64,000 bases of DNA, taken from positions 3,410,001 through 3,474,000 of the forward strand of contig NZ_CP064030.1 of the NCBI RefSeq assembly GCF_016865235.1. The letters are read 5' to 3'. The translations under genes were made by a program, and so were the position numbers. This document shows positions 9,657 through 17,561 of this stretch, piece after piece (the stretch's first letter is position 1; each line of letters begins with the position of its first letter). This stretch comes from Dyella caseinilytica (GTDB taxonomy: Bacteria; Pseudomonadota; Gammaproteobacteria; Xanthomonadales; Rhodanobacteraceae). The notes under the pieces were generated by a model. That model was not told where the DNA came from. It did no database searches and was given only the letters and a program-made list of their open reading frames with translations.

Positions 9657-10127
9657 CTACGCAGGCGGAAACTCCAGCACCATCACGATCGCATCTTCGC
9701 GACCACCGTGCGCGGGGTAATAACGCGGACGCCGCCCGATCTCGTGGAAACCCATCGATACATAAAGCTGCTGCGCATTCGGATTGGAGGGACGCACCTC
9801 AAGGAACACGCGTTCGGCGCCATTCCAGCGTGCGATATCCACCAGGCGCTTCATCAGATGACGTCCGAAGCCCTGCCCACGCTGCTCCGGCGCAATGCAT
9901 ACGTTGAGGATATGCGCTTCCCCTGCGCCCACCGAAAGAATGCCGTAGCCGATGACATGTCCATCCAGGCACAGCACCCATGACGGATGTCCGGCTTTCA
10001 GGCAATCGCCAAAGATGCCCATGCTCCAGGGAAAATCGTAGGACGTGTTTTCCAGCTCGCTGACGCGCGGCAGGTCTTCGCGGCGCATGGCGCGCATCTC
10101 AAGCGCGGGGCGCGCGACGGCGACCAT
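9657..10127 (-). CDS. rimI: Ribosomal-protein-alanine N-acetyltransferase RimI
   Basis: GNAT-family acetyltransferase that acetylates the N-terminal Ala of ribosomal protein bS18 using acetyl-CoA. The 156-residue product contains the acetyl-CoA P-loop R-G-Q-G-F-G-R in EQRGQGFGRHLM, the beta4 strand AHILNVCIAP, and the NPNAQQLYVSMGF helix-turn with Tyr typical of RimI. ATG at 10127 overlaps the holD stop as TGATG, so I prefer it to the upstream start at 10181. Adjacent holD-rimI genes are also found in E. coli. The last residues (VLEFPPA) suggest a complete C-terminus. Confidence 0.9.
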   Translation of the reverse strand: MVAVARPALEMRAMRREDLPRVSELENTSYDFPWSMGIFGDCLKAGHPSWVLCLDGHVIGYGILSVGAGEAHILNVCIAPEQRGQGFGRHLMKRLVDIARWNGAERVFLEVRPSNPNAQQLYVSMGFHEIGRRPRYYPAHGGREDAIVMVLEFPPA

Positions 10128-10606
10128 CAGGTAGGCGCCACCGTTGCGAGTGCACGGCGCATGCTGCGGAGTGCCTGCCATAGTCTGCGTTTGGCAGTGG
10201 CCTGCCCCAGTACATCGGCCGGCGTATCCGCCAGCACGATATGTGCATCGCGCATGACATCTGCCGGCAACCCCCGGCCCAGGGTATGTGCTTGCGCCTG
10301 CCCAAATACCAGGTAGGCCTTGGCGTGTGGCACTTTCATGGTGTCACTGTCGGCCGCCTCGACGCGAGCCGCCCGTGCCAGATGCGGGCCGAAGGCGCAG
10401 AGTGCACGCCCAAGCAGATCCAGCTCACGTACAGAGCAGCCCGGCGGCAGCACGACCACCACATCGGCGTTGGCCGGAATGTCGGCAATCGGCGCCATCA
10501 CCGCCTGCTCCTGCGTTACCGCTGCCGCCCGAAGGTGCCAGGGCACTACCCCCAACGCACGCAATACGCGGTTCCGATGCGCCGGGCTGGCAACCAATGC
10601 GCTCAT
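10127..10606 (-). CDS. holD: Probable DNA polymerase III psi subunit (HolD-like)
   Basis: Product of 159 residues, weakly conserved. It begins with a segment (LRALGVVPWHLR) resembling the E. coli psi N-terminus (LQQLGITQWSLR), and ends with TAKRRLWQALRSM, resembling psi TARAALWQQI. Psi links the clamp loader to chi and SSB. Supporting context: it is followed by rimI with a one-base overlap, as holD-rimI in E. coli. It starts with an ATGA overlap on pssA. Similarity is by eye over short segments, so the call rests mostly on synteny plus these two motifs. Confidence 0.6.
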   Translation of the reverse strand: MSALVASPAHRNRVLRALGVVPWHLRAAAVTQEQAVMAPIADIPANADVVVVLPPGCSVRELDLLGRALCAFGPHLARAARVEAADSDTMKVPHAKAYLVFGQAQAHTLGRGLPADVMRDAHIVLADTPADVLGQATAKRRLWQALRSMRRALATVAPT

Positions 10607-11379
10607 ACGGCCCCTCGGCGGGAGCGCTTACGGCGCGTGGCCAATCCCCACAGTGTCACCACCGGCCCGGACAGCAGGTAAAGCGTGAAGACCACCAGCA
10701 AGACACGCGGCGGATCGACAAAGAACGGCACCAGGATCAGTACGCCGACCAAAATCCACAAGAACGGCACCTTGTCGCCCATCGGCAGCGATTTGAAGCT
10801 GTAGTAGCGGAACCGGCTGACCATCAACAGGCCGACAATCACCGCCAAAAAGGGGGTAAACATATCCAGCTCATCACCGGAAATGCCGAAGTTGTCCATG
10901 CTCCACACGAACGACATGCAGACCGCCGCCGCTGCCGGGCTGGCCAGCCCCTGGAAGTAGCGCTTGTCGATCACCGCCACCTGGGTATTGAAGCGGGCCA
11001 GGCGTAAGGCGGCGCACACGGCGTAGATAAAGGCCGCGGCCCAGCCGATCTTGCCCCCCAGCGGCCCGTACTCCTTCAGGCTCGACAGCGACCAGTTGTA
11101 CATCACCAGCGATGGTGCCAGGCCGAAGCTCACCAGGTCGGACAGCGAGTCGTACTGCACCCCGAACTCGCTCTGAGTGTTGGTCAGGCGCGCCACGCGG
11201 CCGTCCATGCCATCCAGCAGCGCCGCCACGAAAACGGCAATGGCCGCATCGGTAAAGCGCCCGCCGATGCTGACGACGATGGCGTAGAACCCGGCAAACA
11301 TCGCGCCGGTGGTAAAGAGGTTCGGCAGAAGATAAATACCGGGATGCCGCGGCGCCCGGACTGGCGTGCTATCGCTCAT
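10603..11379 (-). CDS. pssA: CDP-diacylglycerol--serine O-phosphatidyltransferase
   Basis: Integral membrane enzyme making phosphatidylserine from CDP-diacylglycerol and serine, the first step to phosphatidylethanolamine. The 258-residue product carries the CDP-alcohol phosphotransferase signature D-G-x2-A-R-x8-G-x3-D-x3-D (DGRVAR ... FG ... YDSLSD) and about six to eight hydrophobic segments. It is the membrane PssA type, not the E. coli peripheral PLD-type enzyme. I chose ATG 11379 (MSDSTPVRAPRHPGIYLLPNLFT); the longer frame from 11484 adds a non-conserved extension. It is first in the pssA-holD-rimI run. Confidence 0.92.
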   Translation of the reverse strand: MSDSTPVRAPRHPGIYLLPNLFTTGAMFAGFYAIVVSIGGRFTDAAIAVFVAALLDGMDGRVARLTNTQSEFGVQYDSLSDLVSFGLAPSLVMYNWSLSSLKEYGPLGGKIGWAAAFIYAVCAALRLARFNTQVAVIDKRYFQGLASPAAAAVCMSFVWSMDNFGISGDELDMFTPFLAVIVGLLMVSRFRYYSFKSLPMGDKVPFLWILVGVLILVPFFVDPPRVLLVVFTLYLLSGPVVTLWGLATRRKRSRRGAV

Positions 11380-11558
11380 GAATCCATCCGTGACGGGATA
11401 CGTCAATTGTAGCAGGGGGACCGGGAAACGCCCCGCCTGCTTGCGGAACGTGCAAGAAAGCACGTTATCGATGGTTGGCCCCATCAGGTGCTTGAGTCCA
11501 GGCTGCGCCGGTTGTTAACTAGCGCATCATCTCACGCCCACCGTTCCGGAGCCTGCCC

Positions 11559-11984
11559 ATGCGTCGCCCGTCCATTGCCCTCGCGCTCTTGTTGGTCGCG
11601 CCGCTGGTCTCCGCCCAGGTCTACAAGTGGACCGACGCGCAAGGCACCACCCATTACTCGGAAACGCCGCCGCCGGTGGGCACCAAGTACAATCAGGTCT
11701 CGGTGAGCAGCGATGCGTCCACGCCGGCATCGTCCAGCAGCTCCGCCGCCGCCCCGTCCTCAACCCAGGACAGCGACAGCCAGTCCACCCCGCCGCTCCC
11801 TGACACTCCTGAAAACCGCAACAAGCTCTGTTCCTCGCTGAAGACCAACATCGGCACGCTGCAAGGCGGCGGCCCAGTGGTCATGCAGGGGGCGAACGGT
11901 CAGCAACAGTTGCTCAACGCCGACCAGCGCAAGCAGCAGCTCGACGCCAGTCAATCTCAGTACCAGCAGTACTGCAGCAGCTGA
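11559..11984 (+). CDS. Secreted DUF4124 protein
   Basis: Small periplasmic protein (141 residues) with a signal peptide (MRRPSIALALLLVAPLVSAQ) followed directly by VYKWTDAQGTTHYSETPP, the hallmark of DUF4124. The centre is a Ser/Ala/Pro-rich linker and the C-terminus is Gln-rich and helical. The function of DUF4124 proteins is not established. The gene is transcribed toward proS, 112 bp downstream, but proS appears to have its own promoter. Confidence 0.8.
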   Translation: MRRPSIALALLLVAPLVSAQVYKWTDAQGTTHYSETPPPVGTKYNQVSVSSDASTPASSSSSAAAPSSTQDSDSQSTPPLPDTPENRNKLCSSLKTNIGTLQGGGPVVMQGANGQQQLLNADQRKQQLDASQSQYQQYCSS

Positions 11985-12062
11985 CAAGCGGAAGATTGGC
12001 ACCATTCCCTCCGGGGCGCAGGGAGCGTCCGTGGATAGCCGCGGAAAACGCGCGAGGGCGGC

Positions 12063-12068
12063 TATAAT
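12063..12068 (+). promoter_or_regulatory. Consensus -10 box upstream of proS
   Basis: A perfect TATAAT lies 29 nt before the proS ATG. No good TTGACA-like -35 is visible 16-18 bp upstream, so this is a likely but unproven sigma-70-type promoter. It implies a short 5' leader of about 20 nt. Confidence 0.45.
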
Positions 12069-12096
12069 CGCGGTTTTAACGCCGGATTCGCCGCAC

Positions 12097-13794
12097 ATGC
12101 GCCTCAGCCAATTCCACTTGGCCACCGTCAAGGAAGTCCCCGCCGATGCCGAAATCGCCAGCCACCGGCTGATGATTCGCGCAGGCATGATCCGCAAACT
12201 TGCCTCCGGTCTTTACACCTGGTCGCCGTTGGGCCTGCGTGTGCTGCGCAAGGTGGAGCGCATCGTGCGCGAGGAAATGAACCGCGCCGGCGCCATCGAG
12301 ATGCTGATGCCGTCCGTGCAGCCGCGCGAGCTGTGGGAAGAAACCGGCCGCTGGGAAAAATTCGGCGGCCAGTTGCTGAAGATCAAGGATCGCAAGGAGC
12401 AAGAATTCTGCTACGGCCCCACGCATGAAGAAGTCGTCACCGACTTCGCACGCAATGAGCTCAGGAGCTACAAGCAGCTGCCGGTGAATTTCTACCAGAT
12501 CCAGACCAAGTTCCGCGACGAAATCCGTCCGCGCTTTGGCGTGATGCGCGCGCGCGAATTCCTGATGAAGGACGCCTATTCGTTTCATCTCACCCAGGAA
12601 TCGCTAGCCGAAACCTACGAGGTGATGTACCAGGCTTACTCGCGCATCTTCACCCGCCTGGGCCTGAAGTTCCGCGCTGTGCAAGCGGATACCGGCGCGA
12701 TCGGCGGCAACGCCAGCCATGAATTCCAGGTGCTGGCCGATTCAGGCGAAGACGCCATCGCCTTCTCCGACGGTTCCGAATACGCCGCCAATATCGAAAA
12801 AGCCGAAGCCCTTGCACCTACCGCCACGCGCCCCGCCCCGTCCGCCAGCCTGCAGCGCGTCGACACGCCGCGTGTGCGGACCGTGGAAGACGTGACCAAG
12901 CACTTCGGCATCAGCGCAGACCGCGTGCTCAAGACGGTGCTGGTACGCGGCAAGGAAGGCCTGGTGGCGCTGTGCTTGCGCGGCGACCACGACATCAACG
13001 AAGTGAAGGCCTCCAAATTGGCTGAGCTTCCGGACGAATCCGTGCTGGCCAGCGAGGAGGAAATCCTCGCCGCCGTGGGCTCACGTCCCGGCTATATCGG
13101 CCCGGTCGGCCTGCCTGATTCGATCCCGGTCATCGTCGATCGCAGCGCCGCGGTGCTCGCCGACTTTGTCTGCGGCGGCAATGCTAACGACACCCACTAC
13201 ACCGGCGCCAATTGGGAACGCGATGCGCGCGTCACCCGCGTCGAGGACATCCGCAAGGTGGTCGAGGGCGATGCCTCGCCAGACGGCAACGGTACGCTGC
13301 ATCTCGCGCGTGGCATCGAAGTCGGCCACGTATTCCAGCTTGGCAACAAATACGCCGAAGCACTCAACGCCACCGTGGTGGACGACCAGGGTAAGCCGCA
13401 AGTGATGTTGATGGGCTGCTATGGCATCGGTGTAAGCCGTATCGTCGCTGCTGCCATCGAGCAGCGCCACGACGAGGCCGGCATCATGTGGCCCGAAGCG
13501 ATGGCGCCCTGGCGCGTCGCTGTGTGCGTGATCAATCCCAAGAACGCACCGGACGTGAATGCTGCCGCCGAATCGCTCTATAACGAACTGAACGCCCGCG
13601 GCATTGAAACACTATGGGATGATCGCGGCCTGCGCCCCGGCGCCATGTTTGCCGATATGGAACTGATCGGCATTCCCCATCGTGTCGTGGTGAGCGAGCG
13701 GGGGCTGGCTGCCGGCACGTTGGAATATCGCGCCCGTGATGCGGCTGACAGCAGCGCCATTACGCGCGATGAGCTATTTGAAATACTCGGCTGA
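12097..13794 (+). CDS. proS: Prolyl-tRNA synthetase (bacterial type, with editing domain)
   Basis: Class II synthetase charging tRNA-Pro. The 565-residue length and order are those of bacterial ProRS: catalytic motif 1 around LRVLRKVERIVREEM, motif 2 (KFRDEIRPRFGVMRAREFLMKDAYSF region), an inserted YbaK-like cis-editing domain (about residues 225-400, removes Ala mischarged to tRNA-Pro), motif 3 (GIGVSRIVAAAIEQ), and a C-terminal anticodon-binding domain. The start MRLSQFHLATVKE is the family-typical N-terminus; the longer frame from 12031 would include the -10 box. It is followed by an intrinsic terminator. Confidence 0.97.
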   Translation: MRLSQFHLATVKEVPADAEIASHRLMIRAGMIRKLASGLYTWSPLGLRVLRKVERIVREEMNRAGAIEMLMPSVQPRELWEETGRWEKFGGQLLKIKDRKEQEFCYGPTHEEVVTDFARNELRSYKQLPVNFYQIQTKFRDEIRPRFGVMRAREFLMKDAYSFHLTQESLAETYEVMYQAYSRIFTRLGLKFRAVQADTGAIGGNASHEFQVLADSGEDAIAFSDGSEYAANIEKAEALAPTATRPAPSASLQRVDTPRVRTVEDVTKHFGISADRVLKTVLVRGKEGLVALCLRGDHDINEVKASKLAELPDESVLASEEEILAAVGSRPGYIGPVGLPDSIPVIVDRSAAVLADFVCGGNANDTHYTGANWERDARVTRVEDIRKVVEGDASPDGNGTLHLARGIEVGHVFQLGNKYAEALNATVVDDQGKPQVMLMGCYGIGVSRIVAAAIEQRHDEAGIMWPEAMAPWRVAVCVINPKNAPDVNAAAESLYNELNARGIETLWDDRGLRPGAMFADMELIGIPHRVVVSERGLAAGTLEYRARDAADSSAITRDELFEILG

Positions 13795-13812
13795 ATTTGT
13801 TTCATTCGTAAC

Positions 13813-13840
13813 AAAAAAGGCCGCTGCATGCGGCCTTTTT
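13813..13840 (+). terminator. Intrinsic terminator after proS
   Basis: Stem GGCCGC (13819-13824) with GCGGCC (13830-13835), loop TGCAT, extended by A-run/T-run pairing and ending in five T residues. It begins 18 nt after the proS stop. The flanking A and T runs mean it could work on either strand. Confidence 0.88.
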
Positions 13841-14073
13841 AATGCACGCTATATATTGGTATGGCAATGCGGAACGTGATGGACTCGCCATTAACAGGAC
13901 TGCCATAGATCCATAGGACTATACTCATAAATCAGTGGGTTAGACCACTTGTCTCGCTTTGCAATTCCGCGATCTATGCGGGAAAATCAAAAATCCACCC
14001 GGGCATTTTTCTCATAATCCAATAGCCCAGGGTGCTTCAACACTTTCTCTATTTAATTTACCGGGAGCGTCTT

Positions 14074-14406
14074 ATGGCCGTTGATTTAAAGAATCTCAAT
14101 CACACTCAGCTTACCGATCTCATCAGCAAGGCTCAGGCCCGCCAGAGCGAATTGCACAAGGAAAAAGTCGGCAAACTGCGTGAAAAAGTACTGGCCCTGA
14201 TCAAGGCCGAAGGCTATGCCTTCGAAGATATTTTCGGTGGTGGCGTGCGGGGTGCCGGCGTCAAGCGTCGCGGCACCGGTACGGTGGCTCCCAAGTATCG
14301 CAATCCCGCTGATCCGGAACAAACCTGGTCCGGCCGCGGCAAGCGTCCGCGCTGGTTCAACGATGCACTGAAAGCTGGCAAGAAAGAAAAGGATCTCGCT
14401 ATCTGA
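14074..14406 (+). CDS. H-NS family nucleoid-associated protein
   Basis: A 110-residue H-NS-like DNA-binding protein. The N-terminal half (about 1-55) is helical and charged (KAQARQSELHKEKVGKLREKV), suited to coiled-coil dimerisation. The C-terminal half carries the H-NS DNA-binding core TWSGRGKRPRWF followed by a Lys-rich tail (KAGKKEKDLAI). Such proteins silence AT-rich and horizontally gained DNA; here that role is inferred from the family. ATG 14074 is preceded by GGGAG at about 8 nt spacing. The 200-bp upstream region is visibly more AT-rich than its surroundings, typical of hns-type promoters. The gene is monocistronic, with a terminator directly after it. Confidence 0.88.
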   Translation: MAVDLKNLNHTQLTDLISKAQARQSELHKEKVGKLREKVLALIKAEGYAFEDIFGGGVRGAGVKRRGTGTVAPKYRNPADPEQTWSGRGKRPRWFNDALKAGKKEKDLAI

Positions 14407-14437
14407 TCCGTTTCAGCAACGGCTGCAAGACGATCAA

Positions 14438-14465
14438 AAACGCCGGCGAATCGCCGGCGTTTTTT
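14438..14465 (+). terminator. Intrinsic terminator after the H-NS-like gene
   Basis: A 9-bp GC-rich stem (14441-14449/14451-14459, core CGCCGGCGA) preceded by AAA and followed by six T residues. It begins about 32 nt after the stop codon. It could also serve the convergent ThrE-type gene, since the stem is flanked by A and T runs on both sides. Confidence 0.9.
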
Positions 14466-14480
14466 GTTCACCTATTCTCG

Positions 14481-15740
14481 TTAAAGCGATCTTCGCGGTG
14501 CAATCAGCAATTCGCCGAACATCAAGCCCGCAACCAGCGAAATCAGAATGGTCACCAGCAGCAGCCCCGTATCGAAGCCCAGCGTTGCATTACGTTCCAG
14601 CAGATAAGAAACGCTGCGGAATCCCACGCTACCGGGCACCAGTAGCAGGATGCCTGGCTCGCGTATCACCGCACCAGGACGCCCCCAATAGCGCGCATAG
14701 CCGTTTGCCATGGCGCTCAGCAGGAATCCGCCCAGGAACACACCAAACGGCGCGCCGGACAAATGCGGCGAAATCTCACCGCCAAGACGTGTGGCGAAAT
14801 AGCCGGCGATCACGGCGATGATCACAGCCGGCCAATCGCGCCAGGCCGCGCGGAACAACAAGGCGAAGGCCACCGCTGCCACGAGCAGAGCCGGGTAATC
14901 CACCCACTCCGGCAGCGCAGGCAAAGTGAAGTCGCGTGCTTCGACACCAAACAAAGCGCAGACCTGGGTGGCCGCCACGGTACCGAAGGTGAGCTTGAGC
15001 AGCGTCGACATCGCCCCGCCCATGCGCGCCATGCCGGAGACCAGATGCTGGCTTGAAATTTCGCGCACCGCCGTCGTCAGTGACATGCCCGGCACCAACA
15101 CGATCAGGCCGGCCAGGATCACCGACTTGATCGCCAGTGGCACCACGAAAGCACTGAACACGATGGTCACCAGGGTGGCCACCATCGCGCAGATCGCATC
15201 GCTCGCCACGGCCAAACGCGGACGCGTGGCAGAGAGAATGGTGATCGTGCCGATGATGAGCCCGTTCAGCGCAGCGACCAGCAAATCTACCCAGGAACTG
15301 TGCAGGAACAACGCGGCGATAGCCGCCGCAGAGAGGCCATAGCTGGCGATGACAGCAACCTGCTGCCTCCGCGTATCCGGCAATTCCAGCGCTCGCAGCA
15401 GACGGAAGCCTTCGCGCAGATCCAGCTCGCCAGCGATCACCCGATCGGCGATTTCGTCGGCACGGCATAGCTTGTCGAGATTCACATCGCCAGGTAGCAG
15501 CCGTATCACTTGCGTGGCCTGCGCCAGACCTTCATCGCCGTGCGCCAGATCGGCAAAGGAAATGATGATGGCTGTCGGGCTCGACCATACCTCCGCGCTC
15601 AAGCCGATACGCTGCGCGGATCCGGAAATGGCCATCTCCAGACGCGGAGATGCCGCACCGTACTTGTGCAGGCGGGTAGCCAGCTCTACCAGGAAGGCAA
15701 TGCGTGTGTTGACCGCCGTCGTGGCGAACTGGACGCTCAT
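14481..15740 (-). CDS. ThrE-family threonine/serine exporter-like membrane protein
   Basis: A 419-residue inner-membrane protein of the ThrE family (fused DUF1212 and ThrE_2 modules). The N-terminal about 120 residues form a soluble domain with the conserved RLHKYGAASPRLE and LDLREG stretches; after that come about ten hydrophobic segments. A conserved PGMSLTTAVREI lies in the first membrane module, and PGSVGFRS in the second. Family members export threonine and serine in Corynebacterium; substrate here is not shown. It converges on the H-NS-like gene and is separated from the NfeD gene by 140 bp. Confidence 0.85.
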   Translation of the reverse strand: MSVQFATTAVNTRIAFLVELATRLHKYGAASPRLEMAISGSAQRIGLSAEVWSSPTAIIISFADLAHGDEGLAQATQVIRLLPGDVNLDKLCRADEIADRVIAGELDLREGFRLLRALELPDTRRQQVAVIASYGLSAAAIAALFLHSSWVDLLVAALNGLIIGTITILSATRPRLAVASDAICAMVATLVTIVFSAFVVPLAIKSVILAGLIVLVPGMSLTTAVREISSQHLVSGMARMGGAMSTLLKLTFGTVAATQVCALFGVEARDFTLPALPEWVDYPALLVAAVAFALLFRAAWRDWPAVIIAVIAGYFATRLGGEISPHLSGAPFGVFLGGFLLSAMANGYARYWGRPGAVIREPGILLLVPGSVGFRSVSYLLERNATLGFDTGLLLVTILISLVAGLMFGELLIAPRRSL

Positions 15741-15880
15741 GTGTTCGATTGGCGGCTGGTCATGGTGGGCAGTAAGGGCGTCGCATCGCGGTGTCGGACA
15801 TGGCGACTTTTATACACGGGAACGGGGGAGCCGGGACATGAAGAATGTCGCTGGCTTCATGCTCCCGCGTCCGCAGCGCC

Positions 15881-16327
15881 TTAAACCTGCTTCACCTTCA
15901 AGCGTGTCCCTTCCACCGCGATCACTTCCACGGTGCTACCGGCTGGCAGGTCAGGTCCGCTCACCAGCCATTGCCCGTCGCCCACTTTCGCCGTGCCACG
16001 GCCGTTGACGATGGCTTCGATCAATACATAGCGTTTGCCGATCAATTGCTCACCACGGCGGTTGAGCCGCTCATTGCCCGGCTCATCGTGTTGCAGCCTC
16101 GGACGCACGGCGTACCAGTAGACCGCACACGATACGAACGCCAACAAGGCGAAGGCTATGGCTTGAGCCAGCAACGACAGCCCCGGCATCAACAACACCA
16201 GCAAGCCGGTCACCGCAGCGCCGATGCCGATCCACAACATGAAATAGCCAGGCATGATCACCTCAATGGCGATCAATACCAGCGCTACGATCCACCACAA
16301 GTAATGCACGGCAATGCTTGCAAACAT
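15881..16327 (-). CDS. NfeD-like membrane protein with OB-fold
   Basis: A 148-residue NfeD family protein. The N-terminal part has three closely spaced membrane segments (about 6-75: WWIVALVLIAIEVIMPGYFMLWIGIGAA ...), and the C-terminal part (about 90-148) is the NfeD OB-fold domain (LIGKRYVLIEAIVNGRGTAKVGDGQWLVSG). It is the short, protease-free NfeD type (NfeD1b) that partners stomatin-like proteins. ATG 16327 has GGAG about 8 nt upstream; the more upstream start at 16354 lacks such a site. It follows the SPFH gene in the same orientation, as in many bacteria. Confidence 0.88.
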   Translation of the reverse strand: MFASIAVHYLWWIVALVLIAIEVIMPGYFMLWIGIGAAVTGLLVLLMPGLSLLAQAIAFALLAFVSCAVYWYAVRPRLQHDEPGNERLNRRGEQLIGKRYVLIEAIVNGRGTAKVGDGQWLVSGPDLPAGSTVEVIAVEGTRLKVKQV

Positions 16328-16410
16328 GAAGAACTCCGAATGGCTCAGAGGCAAAACGCACTGGCAGGTTGACGGGTTCTATCGCGCACCGTTGATGACA
16401 CGACTCCTAT

Positions 16411-16500
16411 CGTCCCCGTCGCCCCGGCGAAGGCCGCGGCCCGGCGTCTTTACGCTGCAATCCTAACGTCACTGGGTCCCGGCCTTCGCCGGGACGACGG
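16411..16500. repeat. Inverted pair of REP-like elements
   Basis: Two copies of a short palindromic repeat in opposite orientation (16411-16446 and 16468-16500) in the gap between the SPFH and NfeD genes. Each carries a stem built on CCCGGC/GCCGGG ended by GTC or GAC. Closely related copies are at 44442-44474 and 48873-48905. This arrangement resembles a BIME. Confidence 0.75.
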
Positions 16501-16551
16501 GTTTAAACATTACGCCAGACCCTGCCTCCGTCGAGGCGGATCTGACTGCAT

Positions 16552-17505
16552 TCAGCCTATCGACGGCGGTCCACGGCGCGCAGCGAGCTTTTCCTGCTGC
16601 TGCCCCAACGATTCCTTCGCCAGTTCTGCGATGCCGGCCAGCGAACCGAGAATCCCGGTCGCTTCCATCGGCAGCATCAGCATCTTCTGATTGGGCGAGT
16701 TAGCCATTTCTTTCAGCGCCTCCACATACTTGTTGGCGATGAAGTAGTTGAGTGCATTGACGTTACCGTTGGCAATCGCCTCGGAGACCATCGACGTCGC
16801 TTTGGCTTCGGCCTCGGCGGAACGCTCGCGCGCCTCGGCAGCACGGAATGCCGCCTCCTTCTCACCCTCAGCCGCCAGAATGACCGACTGTTTCTCGCCT
16901 TCGGCCTTCAGGATCGCAGCCTGACGGAAACCTTCGGCTTCGAGAATATTCGCTCGCTTCTCGCGCTCGGCCTTCATCTGCCGCGCCATCGAATCGATCA
17001 GGTCGCGCGGCGGCGCAATGTCCTTGATCTCGATGCGATTGACCTTCACGCCCCACGGATGCGTGGCCTCATCGACCACCTTCAGCAGTTTGGCGTTGAT
17101 CGCGTCGCGTTGACTCAGGGATTCATCCAGGTCCATCGAGCCCAGCACGGTGCGGATATTGGTCATCACCAGCGCCAATGCCGCCTGCTCCAGATTGGCG
17201 ACTTCGTACGCGGCCTTGGCCGCATCCAGCACCTGGTAGAACACCACGCCATCGACACGTACGACGGCGTTGTCCTTGGTGATCACGTCTTGGCTGGGCA
17301 CATCCAGCACCTGCTCCATCATGTTCATCTTGCGGCCGATGCTGTAGATGAAGGGAATGAGGAAATGCAGACCCGGCGTCAGAGTACGGGTGTATTTGCC
17401 GAAACGCTCAACCGTCCATTCGTAACCTTGCGGCACGATGCGCACCAGCTTGGCCAGCACGATCACCACGACGACGATAACAATCAAGCCAAAAATCTGT
17501 CCCAT
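16552..17505 (-). CDS. Stomatin/band-7 (SPFH) protein, QmcA-like
   Basis: A 317-residue membrane-anchored scaffold protein. It has one N-terminal transmembrane segment (FGLIVIVVVVIVLAKLV), an SPFH domain (about 22-180, with IVPQGYEWTVERFGKY and PGLHFLIPF), and a long Glu/Ala/Lys-rich coiled coil (about 180-260, KAEREKRANILEAEGFRQA). This layout matches QmcA of E. coli and the stomatin partner of NfeD proteins. It is thought to organise membrane microdomains. It is upstream of the NfeD gene with a REP pair in the 224-bp gap. The ATG is at 17505. Confidence 0.92.
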   Translation of the reverse strand: MGQIFGLIVIVVVVIVLAKLVRIVPQGYEWTVERFGKYTRTLTPGLHFLIPFIYSIGRKMNMMEQVLDVPSQDVITKDNAVVRVDGVVFYQVLDAAKAAYEVANLEQAALALVMTNIRTVLGSMDLDESLSQRDAINAKLLKVVDEATHPWGVKVNRIEIKDIAPPRDLIDSMARQMKAEREKRANILEAEGFRQAAILKAEGEKQSVILAAEGEKEAAFRAAEARERSAEAEAKATSMVSEAIANGNVNALNYFIANKYVEALKEMANSPNQKMLMLPMEATGILGSLAGIAELAKESLGQQQEKLAARRGPPSIG

Positions 17506-17561
17506 ACCCGTAACCTCGCTTCCGTTTGATCGGGCGAGTATAGGCTAGTCCTGGTACCAGG

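Noticed and set aside
11400..11558. Possible small gene between pssA and the DUF4124 gene
   Set aside because: Only short overlapping frames without a ribosome site; more likely the shared divergent promoter region.
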